NCBI GenBank assembly: GCA_009702955.1
Contig: WLHA01000099.1
Span: 1 to 5,682, forward strand
Direction of reading: 5' to 3'
DNA from: Actinomycetota bacterium
GTDB taxonomy: Bacteria > Actinomycetota > Acidimicrobiia > IMCC26256
DNA: 5,682 bases
The position numbers and the translations under genes are program-made. Under the pieces are notes generated by a model. The model did not search any database. It saw nothing but the letters and a program-made list of their open reading frames with translations, and was not told where the DNA came from. How positions within the stretch are numbered: the stretch's first letter is position 1; each line of letters starts with the position of its first letter. This document shows positions 1 to 5,639 of the stretch, in pieces.

Positions 1-1
1 G

Positions 2-85
2 TTCTTAGTTGTTTTTATGACCAACATCTTCGGTCGGATTGTCGCTCCATTCGAAGAGAGTCTCTTTAGGTTCATACTCGGATGA
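2..85 (+). CDS. 3' end of an upstream gene, possible membrane protein C-terminus
   Basis: A reading frame is open from the left edge and runs 27 codons to a TGA at 83-85. The peptide begins hydrophobic (FLVVFMTNIFGR) and continues as an amphipathic stretch ending FRFILG. The other two plus-strand frames close earlier: TAG at 67-69 in one, and TAG at 6-8 in the other. The stop overlaps the ATG of the HD-domain gene as ATGA, the same 4-base coupling seen at scpA/scpB and tyrA/next gene here, which supports it being a real gene end. The hydrophobic start suggests the tail of a membrane protein. A hydrophobic-N-x-x-x-R pattern also occurs near the end of phosphate-type ABC permeases, but 27 residues are too few to assign a family. 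A chance open frame of this length cannot be excluded. Confidence 0.45.
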   Translation, partial: FLVVFMTNIFGRIVAPFEESLFRFILG

Positions 86-606
86 AGCTTCGAAGATTTC
101 GACATTTATCAAAACGATTCTTCGTCGCACTCTGGCCAGTAGCACCGTCGTCGCAGGATTTGGAGTGGGCCGAGAGTCTCCTTTGGGAGGGGGAGCGCGG
201 ATTGTTCGCGACGCTCCCTAACCACGACCAAAGGCATTTGATTGGGGTAGCACGCAGAGTCGACGCGTCGCTCGGGGATTTATCGGAGGAGCGTTGGATA
301 GCCGCAGCGCTCCTTCATGATGTAGGGAAGGCCCAGTCTGGCCTCGGCCCAATTCGAAGAGCGTTCGCAACAATATGGATAGAGCTGAAGGGTGTAGACG
401 GATTAGCGCTTTCGCAACGGGCCTGGTCTCGGCGCGTATACGTGTATTCCCAGCACCCTTCACTTGGCTGCGAGGACATTCGCAGTTGTGGTGGACATGA
501 AGAGGCTGCACTCTGGGCGAAGGCTCATGATGACCCTAAGCAATGGAGCGCTACCGGTTTCCCCAGTGCGGTAATTGATGCACTAACAAAATCTGACGAC
601 GACTAA
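82..606 (+). CDS. HD-domain protein, putative metal-dependent phosphohydrolase of unknown substrate
   Basis: This 174-residue soluble protein carries an HD-superfamily core. The first histidine is H52 (in DQRH), the HD doublet is H79-D80 inside AALLHDVGK, and the last acidic ligand is probably in the terminal DDD (172-174). Further conserved-looking histidines are H125 (SQHPSLG), H139 (GGHEEAALWA) and H150 (AHDDP). HD proteins bind one or two metal ions and usually hydrolyse phosphoesters or nucleotides; no substrate can be named here. The whole layout, including an N-terminal RHLxxRFF-like segment and an end right after the DDD, matches a family of uncharacterised small HD proteins I recall from actinobacteria, so the chain looks full length. 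The ATG at 82 is the first start after an in-frame TAG at 67-69 and overlaps the stop of the upstream frame. No strong ribosome site is visible (only AGG at 68-70), so coupled translation is likely. Its first codons are A/T-rich. The gene is convergent with trpS. Confidence 0.85.
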   Translation: MKLRRFRHLSKRFFVALWPVAPSSQDLEWAESLLWEGERGLFATLPNHDQRHLIGVARRVDASLGDLSEERWIAAALLHDVGKAQSGLGPIRRAFATIWIELKGVDGLALSQRAWSRRVYVYSQHPSLGCEDIRSCGGHEEAALWAKAHDDPKQWSATGFPSAVIDALTKSDDD

Positions 607-622
607 GCGTTTACTGAGCCTG

Positions 623-1630
623 CTACGTCAATCGCGGTAAGAGGCCGGTTGCGCTACGCACGCGTTCCATGACCGGGACAGCAATTTCTTGAGCACGCTC
701 TGCACCGGCGGCGAGTACGCGCCCTACCTCGTCAAGGTCAGACTCAAGCTCCGCGAGGCGCATCTGAAGAGGTTCGATGAGTGCGACTACCGCGTCGGCT
801 GTTTGAGATTTAAGAGCCCCATAACCTTGGCCCTCTAGTTCGAGCGCTGTCTGTTCGACCGTTCGGTCTGTAGCAGCACTTAGAATTTCAAGCAGGTTGG
901 ATACCCCAGGCTGATTGATCGGGTCGTAATTAATGACCGCGAGCGAGTCAGTAACTGCGCTCTTGATCTTCTTAGCAATTCGGCTAGGTGGATCGACGAG
1001 CAATATCTGCCCCGCCTCGGAGTTGGCTGATTTGGACATCTTGGCCGACGGGTTCTGTAGGTCTTTAACGCGCGCTGCAACCTCAGGGAATGTGGGTTTA
1101 GGGACGATCAAGGTCTCCCCAAAGCGATGATTGAATCTGATTGCAATATCTCGTGCGAGTTCAAGGTGCTGGCGTTGATCGTCGCCTATCGGGACCTCTG
1201 TCGTGTCGTAAGCAAGGATGTCAGCGGCCATAAGGACTGGATAGTCGAGGAGCCCAACGCTGACGCTCTCCTGCCCCTGCCCCTTGTCTTTGAACTGCGT
1301 CATACGTCGCAATTCCCCATAGGTAGCGATGCAGTTAAGAATCCAGGTGAGCTCAGTGTGGGCGCTTACATGGCTCTGAACGAATAGGACGCACCTCTCG
1401 GGGTCGAGACCAGCGGCGAGCAGAAGCATGGCTGTTCGCCGAGTGCGCTCTGCGAACTCCACGGGCTCATACGGGACCGTCATGGCGTGGAGATCGACCA
1501 CGCAGTAGAGGGCCTCGGAGCGATTTTCGGGGCTTATCGGAGCCTCTGAGACCCACCTACGGACAGCCCCAAGGTAGTTGCCTAGGTGCATCTCGCCGGT
1601 TGGTTGGATGCCCGAGAAGACGCGATTCAT
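623..1630 (-). CDS. trpS: Tryptophanyl-tRNA synthetase (EC 6.1.1.2)
   Basis: This cytoplasmic class I aminoacyl-tRNA synthetase joins tryptophan to tRNA-Trp using ATP. At 335 residues it has the normal length of bacterial TrpRS. Seen in the sequence: the N-terminal FSGIQPTGEMHLGNYLGA stretch with the HIGH-type signature HLGN at 15-18; the dimer and substrate region GELRRMTQFKDK (105-116); PVLMAADIL (131-139), whose M134 and D137 correspond to the tryptophan-contacting Met and Asp of the Bacillus enzyme; GDDQRQHLELARDIA (149-163); and the KMSKS loop, present as a perfect KMSKS at 197-201. The start ATG (complement of 1628-1630) lies directly before the conserved N-terminus. A GAGG (complement of 1644-1647) lies 13 bases upstream, rather far for a ribosome site. 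There is no room for a T-box leader in the 65-base gap to scpA, so classical Firmicutes-type control is not expected. It is transcribed divergently from the scpA cluster. Confidence 0.98.
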   Translation of the reverse strand: MNRVFSGIQPTGEMHLGNYLGAVRRWVSEAPISPENRSEALYCVVDLHAMTVPYEPVEFAERTRRTAMLLLAAGLDPERCVLFVQSHVSAHTELTWILNCIATYGELRRMTQFKDKGQGQESVSVGLLDYPVLMAADILAYDTTEVPIGDDQRQHLELARDIAIRFNHRFGETLIVPKPTFPEVAARVKDLQNPSAKMSKSANSEAGQILLVDPPSRIAKKIKSAVTDSLAVINYDPINQPGVSNLLEILSAATDRTVEQTALELEGQGYGALKSQTADAVVALIEPLQMRLAELESDLDEVGRVLAAGAERAQEIAVPVMERVRSATGLLPRLT

Positions 1631-1695
1631 TGGTGAGACATTACCTCGCTGGAGTCCGCCAAACTGATGCCTAGCGAGGGTAGATTCGCGGGGTT
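1631..1695. promoter_or_regulatory. Divergent trpS/scpA promoter region
   Basis: These 65 bases separate two divergent start codons and must contain the promoter of trpS, and probably the main promoter of the scpA cluster. On the minus strand TAATGT (complement of 1638-1643) lies 7 bases before the trpS ATG. On the plus strand TAGATT (1681-1686) lies 9 bases before the scpA ATG. Both fit the loose actinobacterial -10 pattern TANNNT, and their closeness to the start codons would give leaderless or nearly leaderless mRNAs. No convincing -35 TTGACA is seen for either. The -10 assignments are inference; that promoters exist here is close to required by the layout. Confidence 0.6.
1644..1679. repeat. 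Inverted repeat CCTCGCT / AGCGAGG between the divergent genes
   Basis: The left arm CCTCGCT (1644-1650) and right arm AGCGAGG (1673-1679) are perfect 7-base reverse complements separated by 22 bases. Similarity extends outward on both sides: read towards each gene, the strands give CCAGCGAGGTAATGT (trpS side) and CTAGCGAGGGTAGATT (scpA side), equal apart from a one-base insertion and small mismatches. Each arm therefore sits directly upstream of the proposed -10 hexamer of its gene. It may be a duplicated promoter element, a two-site operator, or two copies of a ribosome-site-like AGCGAGG. Chance is possible for a 7-base match in 65 bases. Confidence 0.5.
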
Positions 1696-2670
1696 ATGGC
1701 ATACGACGTCTGCACCCCTGTCTACGAAGGCCCCTTCGAGATGCTTCTGCACCTCATCCTCCAAGAGGAGGTAGATCTCTGGGAGCTATCGCTTACCGAG
1801 CTAGTCGATTCATTCCTTAGAGAGCTCGAGGCCATCGGATCTCTCGATCTCGATGTAGCGACTCAGTTCCTGCTTGTCGCCTCAACTCTTATTGAGTTGA
1901 AGGCTCGCCGTTTGCTTCCAGGTACTGCCGATGCCGAACTCGACGAAGAATTGATGCGATTCGAGGAGCGCGATCTTCTGCTCTCTCGTCTCCTTGCATG
2001 CAAGACCTTCAAAGACGTTGCTTCAATGATCGAGGGGCGGCTTGCCGCAGGCGCTAAGTCTGTTGCTCGGAGTGCGGGGCCGGAGGAGCCATTCCGCTCG
2101 CTCGCACCAGATCCACTTCTCAGTACAACCCTTGCCCAGTTCCGTGCCGCTGCCCTTCGCGCCTTCGCACCTAAAGAGGAGATCGAACAAGTTGTCGATC
2201 TCTTCCATGTCCAGCCGCTGCGAACGAGCGTCCGCGAGGCAATCGACGCAGTGCTAATAGTTCTTCCGCAAACAGGCGCTGTCTCGTTCCGAGTTCTCGT
2301 AGCTGGAATCGAGGACCGCCTAGAGGTGATTGTTCGCTTCTTAGCTGTGCTCGAGTTGTTCAAGCAGGGCGTGTTGGACCTCACTCAGATCGCTACATTC
2401 GGCGACCTCACAGTTAGACGACTCGCCGAGGGTGAGCAGGTCCTCGACCGCGAGAGTATCGACGACTGGGAAGACTCGGATCCAAAGACTCCAGTTGAGC
2501 GCTCCGCGAGTGACAGGCGCGTTATAGCGGCCCTTGACGCTGAGGGATTAAAGGTTCTTGATGGTGCTGATGTCTCGAGTACTGCCGGAGGCGCAAGTGT
2601 TGCGCTTGACGTAACAGCCGGTGATCACGAGTCGAGCGTTATTGATACCTCAGTGGGCTCTGAGGTATGA
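1696..2670 (+). CDS. scpA: Segregation and condensation protein A (ScpA, kleisin)
   Basis: ScpA is the kleisin subunit that bridges the SMC dimer and binds ScpB in the bacterial condensin complex, which compacts and segregates the chromosome. The N-terminal SMC-neck-binding part shows the family signature: YEGPFEMLLHLI at 10-21, then EEVDLWELSLTELVDSFL (24-41) and the helix LLVASTLIELKARRLLP (59-75). A helical, charged linker follows to about 170. The C-terminal winged helix, which binds the SMC head, spans about 175-245 (TSVREAIDAVL through GVLDLTQ and FGDLTVRRL). The chain is 324 residues, longer than the usual 240-280: residues about 246-324 form an extra acidic, Ser/Thr/Ala-rich tail with no recognised domain. 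The ATG is well fixed, because an in-frame TAG at 1681-1683 lies just upstream and no standard start codon lies between. No clear ribosome site is present (GAGGG ends 16 bases before the ATG), consistent with a leaderless start. The stop overlaps scpB by 4 bases. Confidence 0.96.
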   Translation: MAYDVCTPVYEGPFEMLLHLILQEEVDLWELSLTELVDSFLRELEAIGSLDLDVATQFLLVASTLIELKARRLLPGTADAELDEELMRFEERDLLLSRLLACKTFKDVASMIEGRLAAGAKSVARSAGPEEPFRSLAPDPLLSTTLAQFRAAALRAFAPKEEIEQVVDLFHVQPLRTSVREAIDAVLIVLPQTGAVSFRVLVAGIEDRLEVIVRFLAVLELFKQGVLDLTQIATFGDLTVRRLAEGEQVLDRESIDDWEDSDPKTPVERSASDRRVIAALDAEGLKVLDGADVSSTAGGASVALDVTAGDHESSVIDTSVGSEV

Positions 2671-3362
2671 GCGAGGATCCAACGCAGGAGCAAGGCGACC
2701 CAATTGAAGTTCGCCCTGATCTTCGAGCTGCGATTGAGGCCGTACTTCTAGCAGCGGTCGACTCTGTTGAGCCGCAATTGCTTGCACAGTTACTTGAGAT
2801 TGCAGTCTCTGAGGTTGAGGCGACATGCGAAGCGATGACGCTCGCCTATCAAGAAGAGGGTCGCGGGTTTACTATCGCCCGCGTTGCCGGTGGCTATAGG
2901 TTCCAGACCCATCCGGATCAAGTTGCCTATGTGGAGCGGTTTGTTTTAGAGGGGCAGAGCGCACGCCTCTCTCCCTCCGCTCTCGAGACTCTCGCAATCG
3001 TTGCCTACAAGCAGCCAGCATCGAAGGCACAGGTATCTTCCATTCGGGGAGTAAACGTCGACTCCACGCTCTCAACTCTTGAGCAGCGCGGTTATGTGAT
3101 TGCTGTTGGACAGGACTCAGGCCCTGGGCAAGCAATCCTCTATGGAACTACCCGTCTATTTCTCGAGCGAATGGGTCTCAACTCGATCGCAGATCTTCCT
3201 ACTCTCTCTGAGTTCGTTCCAGGAGCAGAGGTAGTCGAGGCACTAGAGCGAGGACTACGGATAAGTCCTGCTTCTATTCAGCCAGAGACCGTTTCTGCAA
3301 TCGATGAGTCAGCCGATGTTGAAGGAATAACCGACTCGGCTCCAGCTAACTCTGATTCCTGA
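2667..3362 (+). CDS. scpB: Segregation and condensation protein B (ScpB)
   Basis: ScpB dimerises and binds the central part of ScpA in the SMC-ScpAB condensin complex. It is 231 residues long with two winged-helix domains: the first about 17-90, ending in GFTIARVAGGYRFQT (67-81), and the second about 100-182. The second carries the strongest signature, SALETLAIVAYKQPASKAQV (104-123), then IRGVNVDSTLSTLEQRGYV (126-144), LYGTTRLFLERMGL (158-171) and the closing IADLPTLSEF (174-183). The loop usually written D-x-PGRP before the LYxTT strand reads DSGPGQA here, so the arginine and second proline are changed. Residues about 200-231 are an acidic, probably disordered tail. Its ATG overlaps the scpA stop as ATGA, and the GAGG just before it (2662-2665) is too close to serve normally, so translation is probably coupled to scpA. 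Confidence 0.97.
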   Translation: MSEDPTQEQGDPIEVRPDLRAAIEAVLLAAVDSVEPQLLAQLLEIAVSEVEATCEAMTLAYQEEGRGFTIARVAGGYRFQTHPDQVAYVERFVLEGQSARLSPSALETLAIVAYKQPASKAQVSSIRGVNVDSTLSTLEQRGYVIAVGQDSGPGQAILYGTTRLFLERMGLNSIADLPTLSEFVPGAEVVEALERGLRISPASIQPETVSAIDESADVEGITDSAPANSDS

Positions 3363-3364
3363 GG
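3361..3364 (+). promoter_or_regulatory. Ribosome binding site of rluB
   Basis: GAGG overlaps the scpB stop codon (TGA at 3360-3362) and lies 5 bases before the rluB ATG at 3370. It is the only well-spaced Shine-Dalgarno-like site at a start codon in the right-hand cluster, and it supports that start over later in-frame codons. Confidence 0.65.
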
Positions 3365-3369
3365 CGAAT

Positions 3370-4179
3370 ATGTCAAACCTCGAGGAGAGCCCGGTCGGCG
3401 ATGAGTCAACAGGCCACGAGGTCACTCCGCACCCAGATGGAGATCGTCTGCAGAAAGTACTAGCGCGCGCTGGTATTGGCTCACGTCGGGTCTGTGAGGA
3501 TTACATCGTCAGACGCCGCATCAGGGTCAACGGAGAAGTAGCGGTACTCGGCCGGAGAGTGCACCCAGAGACTGATGTAATTGAGTTTGACAGAGTAAGA
3601 GTCACGACTCGAGGGGACCTTGTTCACTACTTATTGAACAAGCCACGCGGGGTCGTTACCACTGCCAATGATCCTCAGGGCCGACAGACCGTCCTTGATC
3701 TAGTCACTAGCGAGTATCGGATTTTTCCAGTGGGTCGACTTGATCTCGATAGCGAAGGACTAATCGTTCTCACTAATGACGGCGAGCTAGCCCAAGCATT
3801 GACGCATCCATCCCTTGGAGTCGAGAAGGAGTATCTAGCCGAACTTCGAGGCGTGCCCACTCGATCCGAGTTGCGACTTCTTAGGGAGGGAATTGAGCTC
3901 GAGGATGGGCTAACCGCTCCAGCGACAGTCACGCTCTCTGACGAGCACGGAGGTAACGCCGCAATAAGTATTGCAATCCATGAGGGTCGCAATCGGCAGG
4001 TGCGTCGAATGTGTGAAGCTATTGGGCATCCGGTGCGCAGGTTAATTAGGGTCCGAATTGGCCCCATTGCGGACCCCGACCTGTCCCCCGGGGAGTGGCG
4101 CGAACTAACGCTCTCGGAGGTCCGCAGCCTCCACGCAGCGACGGGTAATCGGCCTGCCCCGGGCATCCGGCGGCACTAG
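3370..4179 (+). CDS. rluB: RsuA/RluB-family rRNA pseudouridine synthase
   Basis: This enzyme isomerises a uridine in ribosomal RNA to pseudouridine; the RluB branch acts on 23S rRNA near the peptidyl transferase centre (U2605 in E. coli numbering). The protein is 269 residues. An acidic N-terminal lead (1-25) is followed by an S4 RNA-binding domain, about 26-72, starting RLQKVLARAGIGSRR and including RRIRVNGEVA. The catalytic domain begins at YLLNKPRGVVTT (87-98). The active-site motif VGRLDLDSEGLIVLTNDG is at 121-138, with the catalytic aspartate D125 in GRLD. KEYL (153-156) and HEGRNRQVRRMCEAIGHPV (204-222) complete the family signature. The S4 domain and the neighbours scpA-scpB favour RluB over RsuA or RluE/F, but the exact target uridine is inferred. 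It starts 7 bases after the scpB stop, with a good GAGG site. Confidence 0.93.
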   Translation: MSNLEESPVGDESTGHEVTPHPDGDRLQKVLARAGIGSRRVCEDYIVRRRIRVNGEVAVLGRRVHPETDVIEFDRVRVTTRGDLVHYLLNKPRGVVTTANDPQGRQTVLDLVTSEYRIFPVGRLDLDSEGLIVLTNDGELAQALTHPSLGVEKEYLAELRGVPTRSELRLLREGIELEDGLTAPATVTLSDEHGGNAAISIAIHEGRNRQVRRMCEAIGHPVRRLIRVRIGPIADPDLSPGEWRELTLSEVRSLHAATGNRPAPGIRRH

Positions 4180-4184
4180 CCTCC

Positions 4185-4553
4185 ATGACCGTGCGACTCT
4201 ATGCCCTTCGTGGTGCGATTACTTGTGACCTTGACTCCGCTGATGAGATTTCTCTGCGCACCCGTCAAGTCGTCTCTGAGATGCTTGAGCGAAATTCAAT
4301 ACTCCATGACGACATAGTGAGCATCATCTTCACCTCAACGGATGATCTGGTATCGCAGTTTCCCGCTACTGCAGCGCGTGCTTTAGGCCTCGGGGACGTG
4401 CCATTGATCTGCGCTCGCGAACTCTCTATAGAGGGGGCGATGAAGCGAGTAATTCGCGTATTGATGCACGTCTACAGCGAGCGAACGCGCGCGGAGCTTT
4501 CGCATGTGTACCTTGAGGGTGCTCGCTCTCTTCGCGATGACCTCCCGGGTTAA
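4185..4553 (+). CDS. aroH: Chorismate mutase, monofunctional AroH class (EC 5.4.99.5)
   Basis: This enzyme converts chorismate to prephenate, the branch point to phenylalanine and tyrosine. The 122-residue chain aligns along its whole length with the trimeric Bacillus subtilis AroH, which I compared from memory. Active-site residues line up: R9 (Bacillus R7), F59 (F57), R65 (R63), C76 (C75), E79 (E78), R91 (R90, in IRVLM), Y109 (Y108, in HVYLE) and R117 (R116, in LRDDL). Two differences are T62 for K60 and I75 for T74. The main charge-stabilising arginine and the glutamate are kept, so activity is expected. This fold is unrelated to the commoner helical AroQ class. The ATG lies 5 bases after the rluB stop with no clear ribosome site; a GTG two codons on (4191) is an alternative but less likely. 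The tyrA gene follows immediately and would use its product. Confidence 0.95.
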   Translation: MTVRLYALRGAITCDLDSADEISLRTRQVVSEMLERNSILHDDIVSIIFTSTDDLVSQFPATAARALGLGDVPLICARELSIEGAMKRVIRVLMHVYSERTRAELSHVYLEGARSLRDDLPG

Positions 4554-4559
4554 TTGAGC

Positions 4560-5639
4560 ATGGAAGTTTTTGTAATCGGAGTTGGACTGATGGGTGGTTC
4601 AATTGGACTTGCCTTGCGTACTCGAGGCCACCGAGTCACCGCTTGGGACATCGATGGCGAGAGACTCGATCGTTGTATTGCTATGGGGGCTGCAGACTCT
4701 GCCTCAACAGACTTTGCCTTAAGTTGTGCTGAATGCGATATTGCGATCGTGGCTGTTCCGGTCTCAAATGTGGCAGAGCTAGTGGCGGCCGCATTGAGTG
4801 CTGGAGCGCCAGTAGTGACAGACGTCGGATCCGTTAAGGCCCCAATCGTCTCAGCGGTAGAAGGTCTGTCGACGCGCTCGGAGTATTTCGTGGCGGGGCA
4901 TCCAATGGCTGGTTCTGAGCAAGATGGACTGGACGGAGCCGATGCCGATCTATTTGTAGGGGCAACTTGGGTTCTAACGCCGACGAACGCGACCAATCAG
5001 GATGCACACGCACTTACGCGATCACTTGCCATAGCCGTAGGTGCAGAGGTCATTGAGATTGAGCCTGAGAGGCACGACGCACTCGTTGCTGTGGTGAGTC
5101 ATGTTCCTCAACTGGCCGCTACCACTTTGATGGACGTTGCTTCAGAGGCCGGCGATGGTTCGGCTGTGCTGCTTCGACTCGCGGCTGGCGGATTTCGCGA
5201 TATGACGCGCATCGCTGCGAGCCATCCTGCGATCTGGCCCGATATATGCGCCGCTAATAGAGACGCGATTGTTGATGCGCTCGATAGTTATGTTGAGGCG
5301 CTAGGAGCGGTTCGTGGAATGGTTGCGAGTGGCGATCGTGTTGCTCTTCTTGAACTCTTGACAAGAGCGAGAAACTCTCGGAGAGCTCTCCCTGTTTCTG
5401 CTGCGATCGAGGGCCCGCTCGCCGAGATTCGTACACCTATCGCTGACCGCCCGGGCGTGCTTGCTGAGGTAACGACCCTTGCAGGGAGTCTTGGCGTCAA
5501 TATTCTTGATTTGGAGATTGTCCACTCAATCGAGGGTGAGAGCGGAGTGCTCGTGCTTGTCGTCCCTAGTGCGCGAGCCGCATCTCTTGTAGATGCGCTG
5601 ATCTCGTCGGGCTACCGCCCAGTGAGGAGCGAACTATGA
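4560..5639 (+). CDS. tyrA: Prephenate dehydrogenase with C-terminal ACT domain (EC 1.3.1.12)
   Basis: TyrA oxidatively decarboxylates prephenate to 4-hydroxyphenylpyruvate with NAD+, the committed step to tyrosine. Numbered from the ATG at 4560 (359 residues), the N-terminal Rossmann domain has VIGVGLMGGSIG (5-16), with an acidic residue at the end of the second strand (D30 in AWDID) that favours NAD+. TDVGSVK (87-93), GHPMAGSE (113-120) and SHVPQLAA (180-187, H181 matching the catalytic histidine) follow. The helical dimerisation domain contains GGFRDMTRIAASHPAIW (210-226). An ACT domain (about 289-355: TPIADRPGVLAEVTTLAGSL, then VNILDLEIVHS) probably mediates feedback by tyrosine. The start is uncertain: an in-frame TTG at 4554, directly after the aroH stop, would add two residues. 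I prefer the ATG because it is the better start codon and precedes the first beta strand by only one residue. No clear ribosome site is seen. The stop overlaps the next start as ATGA. Confidence 0.95.
   Translation: MEVFVIGVGLMGGSIGLALRTRGHRVTAWDIDGERLDRCIAMGAADSASTDFALSCAECDIAIVAVPVSNVAELVAAALSAGAPVVTDVGSVKAPIVSAVEGLSTRSEYFVAGHPMAGSEQDGLDGADADLFVGATWVLTPTNATNQDAHALTRSLAIAVGAEVIEIEPERHDALVAVVSHVPQLAATTLMDVASEAGDGSAVLLRLAAGGFRDMTRIAASHPAIWPDICAANRDAIVDALDSYVEALGAVRGMVASGDRVALLELLTRARNSRRALPVSAAIEGPLAEIRTPIADRPGVLAEVTTLAGSLGVNILDLEIVHSIEGESGVLVLVVPSARAASLVDALISSGYRPVRSEL

Noticed and set aside
218..511. 97-codon minus-strand open frame inside the HD gene
   Set aside because: Covers the HD motif region of the sense gene and shows no family features of its own.
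590..660. Bidirectional terminator between the convergent HD gene and trpS
   Set aside because: The 16-base gap and the flanking gene ends show no GC-rich hairpin followed by a T-run on either strand.
1127..1387. 86-codon plus-strand open frame inside trpS
   Set aside because: Antisense to conserved trpS sequence, and no domain or ribosome site supports it.
1631..1695. T-box or trp attenuator leader for trpS
   Set aside because: Only 65 bases separate the divergent starts; no T-box consensus, Trp-codon leader peptide or terminator hairpin can fit or is seen.
1863..2384. 173-codon open frame on the minus strand inside scpA
   Set aside because: It lies wholly antisense to a clear scpA; the protein is Arg/Ser-rich with no motif, as expected from the reverse of Asp/Glu/Leu-rich codons.
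3675..4166. 163-codon open frame on the minus strand inside rluB
   Set aside because: Antisense to well-conserved catalytic motifs of rluB; Ser/Arg/Pro-rich composition and no recognisable family.
4550..4996. 148-codon open frame on the minus strand over the tyrA Rossmann domain
   Set aside because: Composition is Ser/Thr/Ala/Pro shadow sequence with no motif; tyrA on the other strand is unambiguous.
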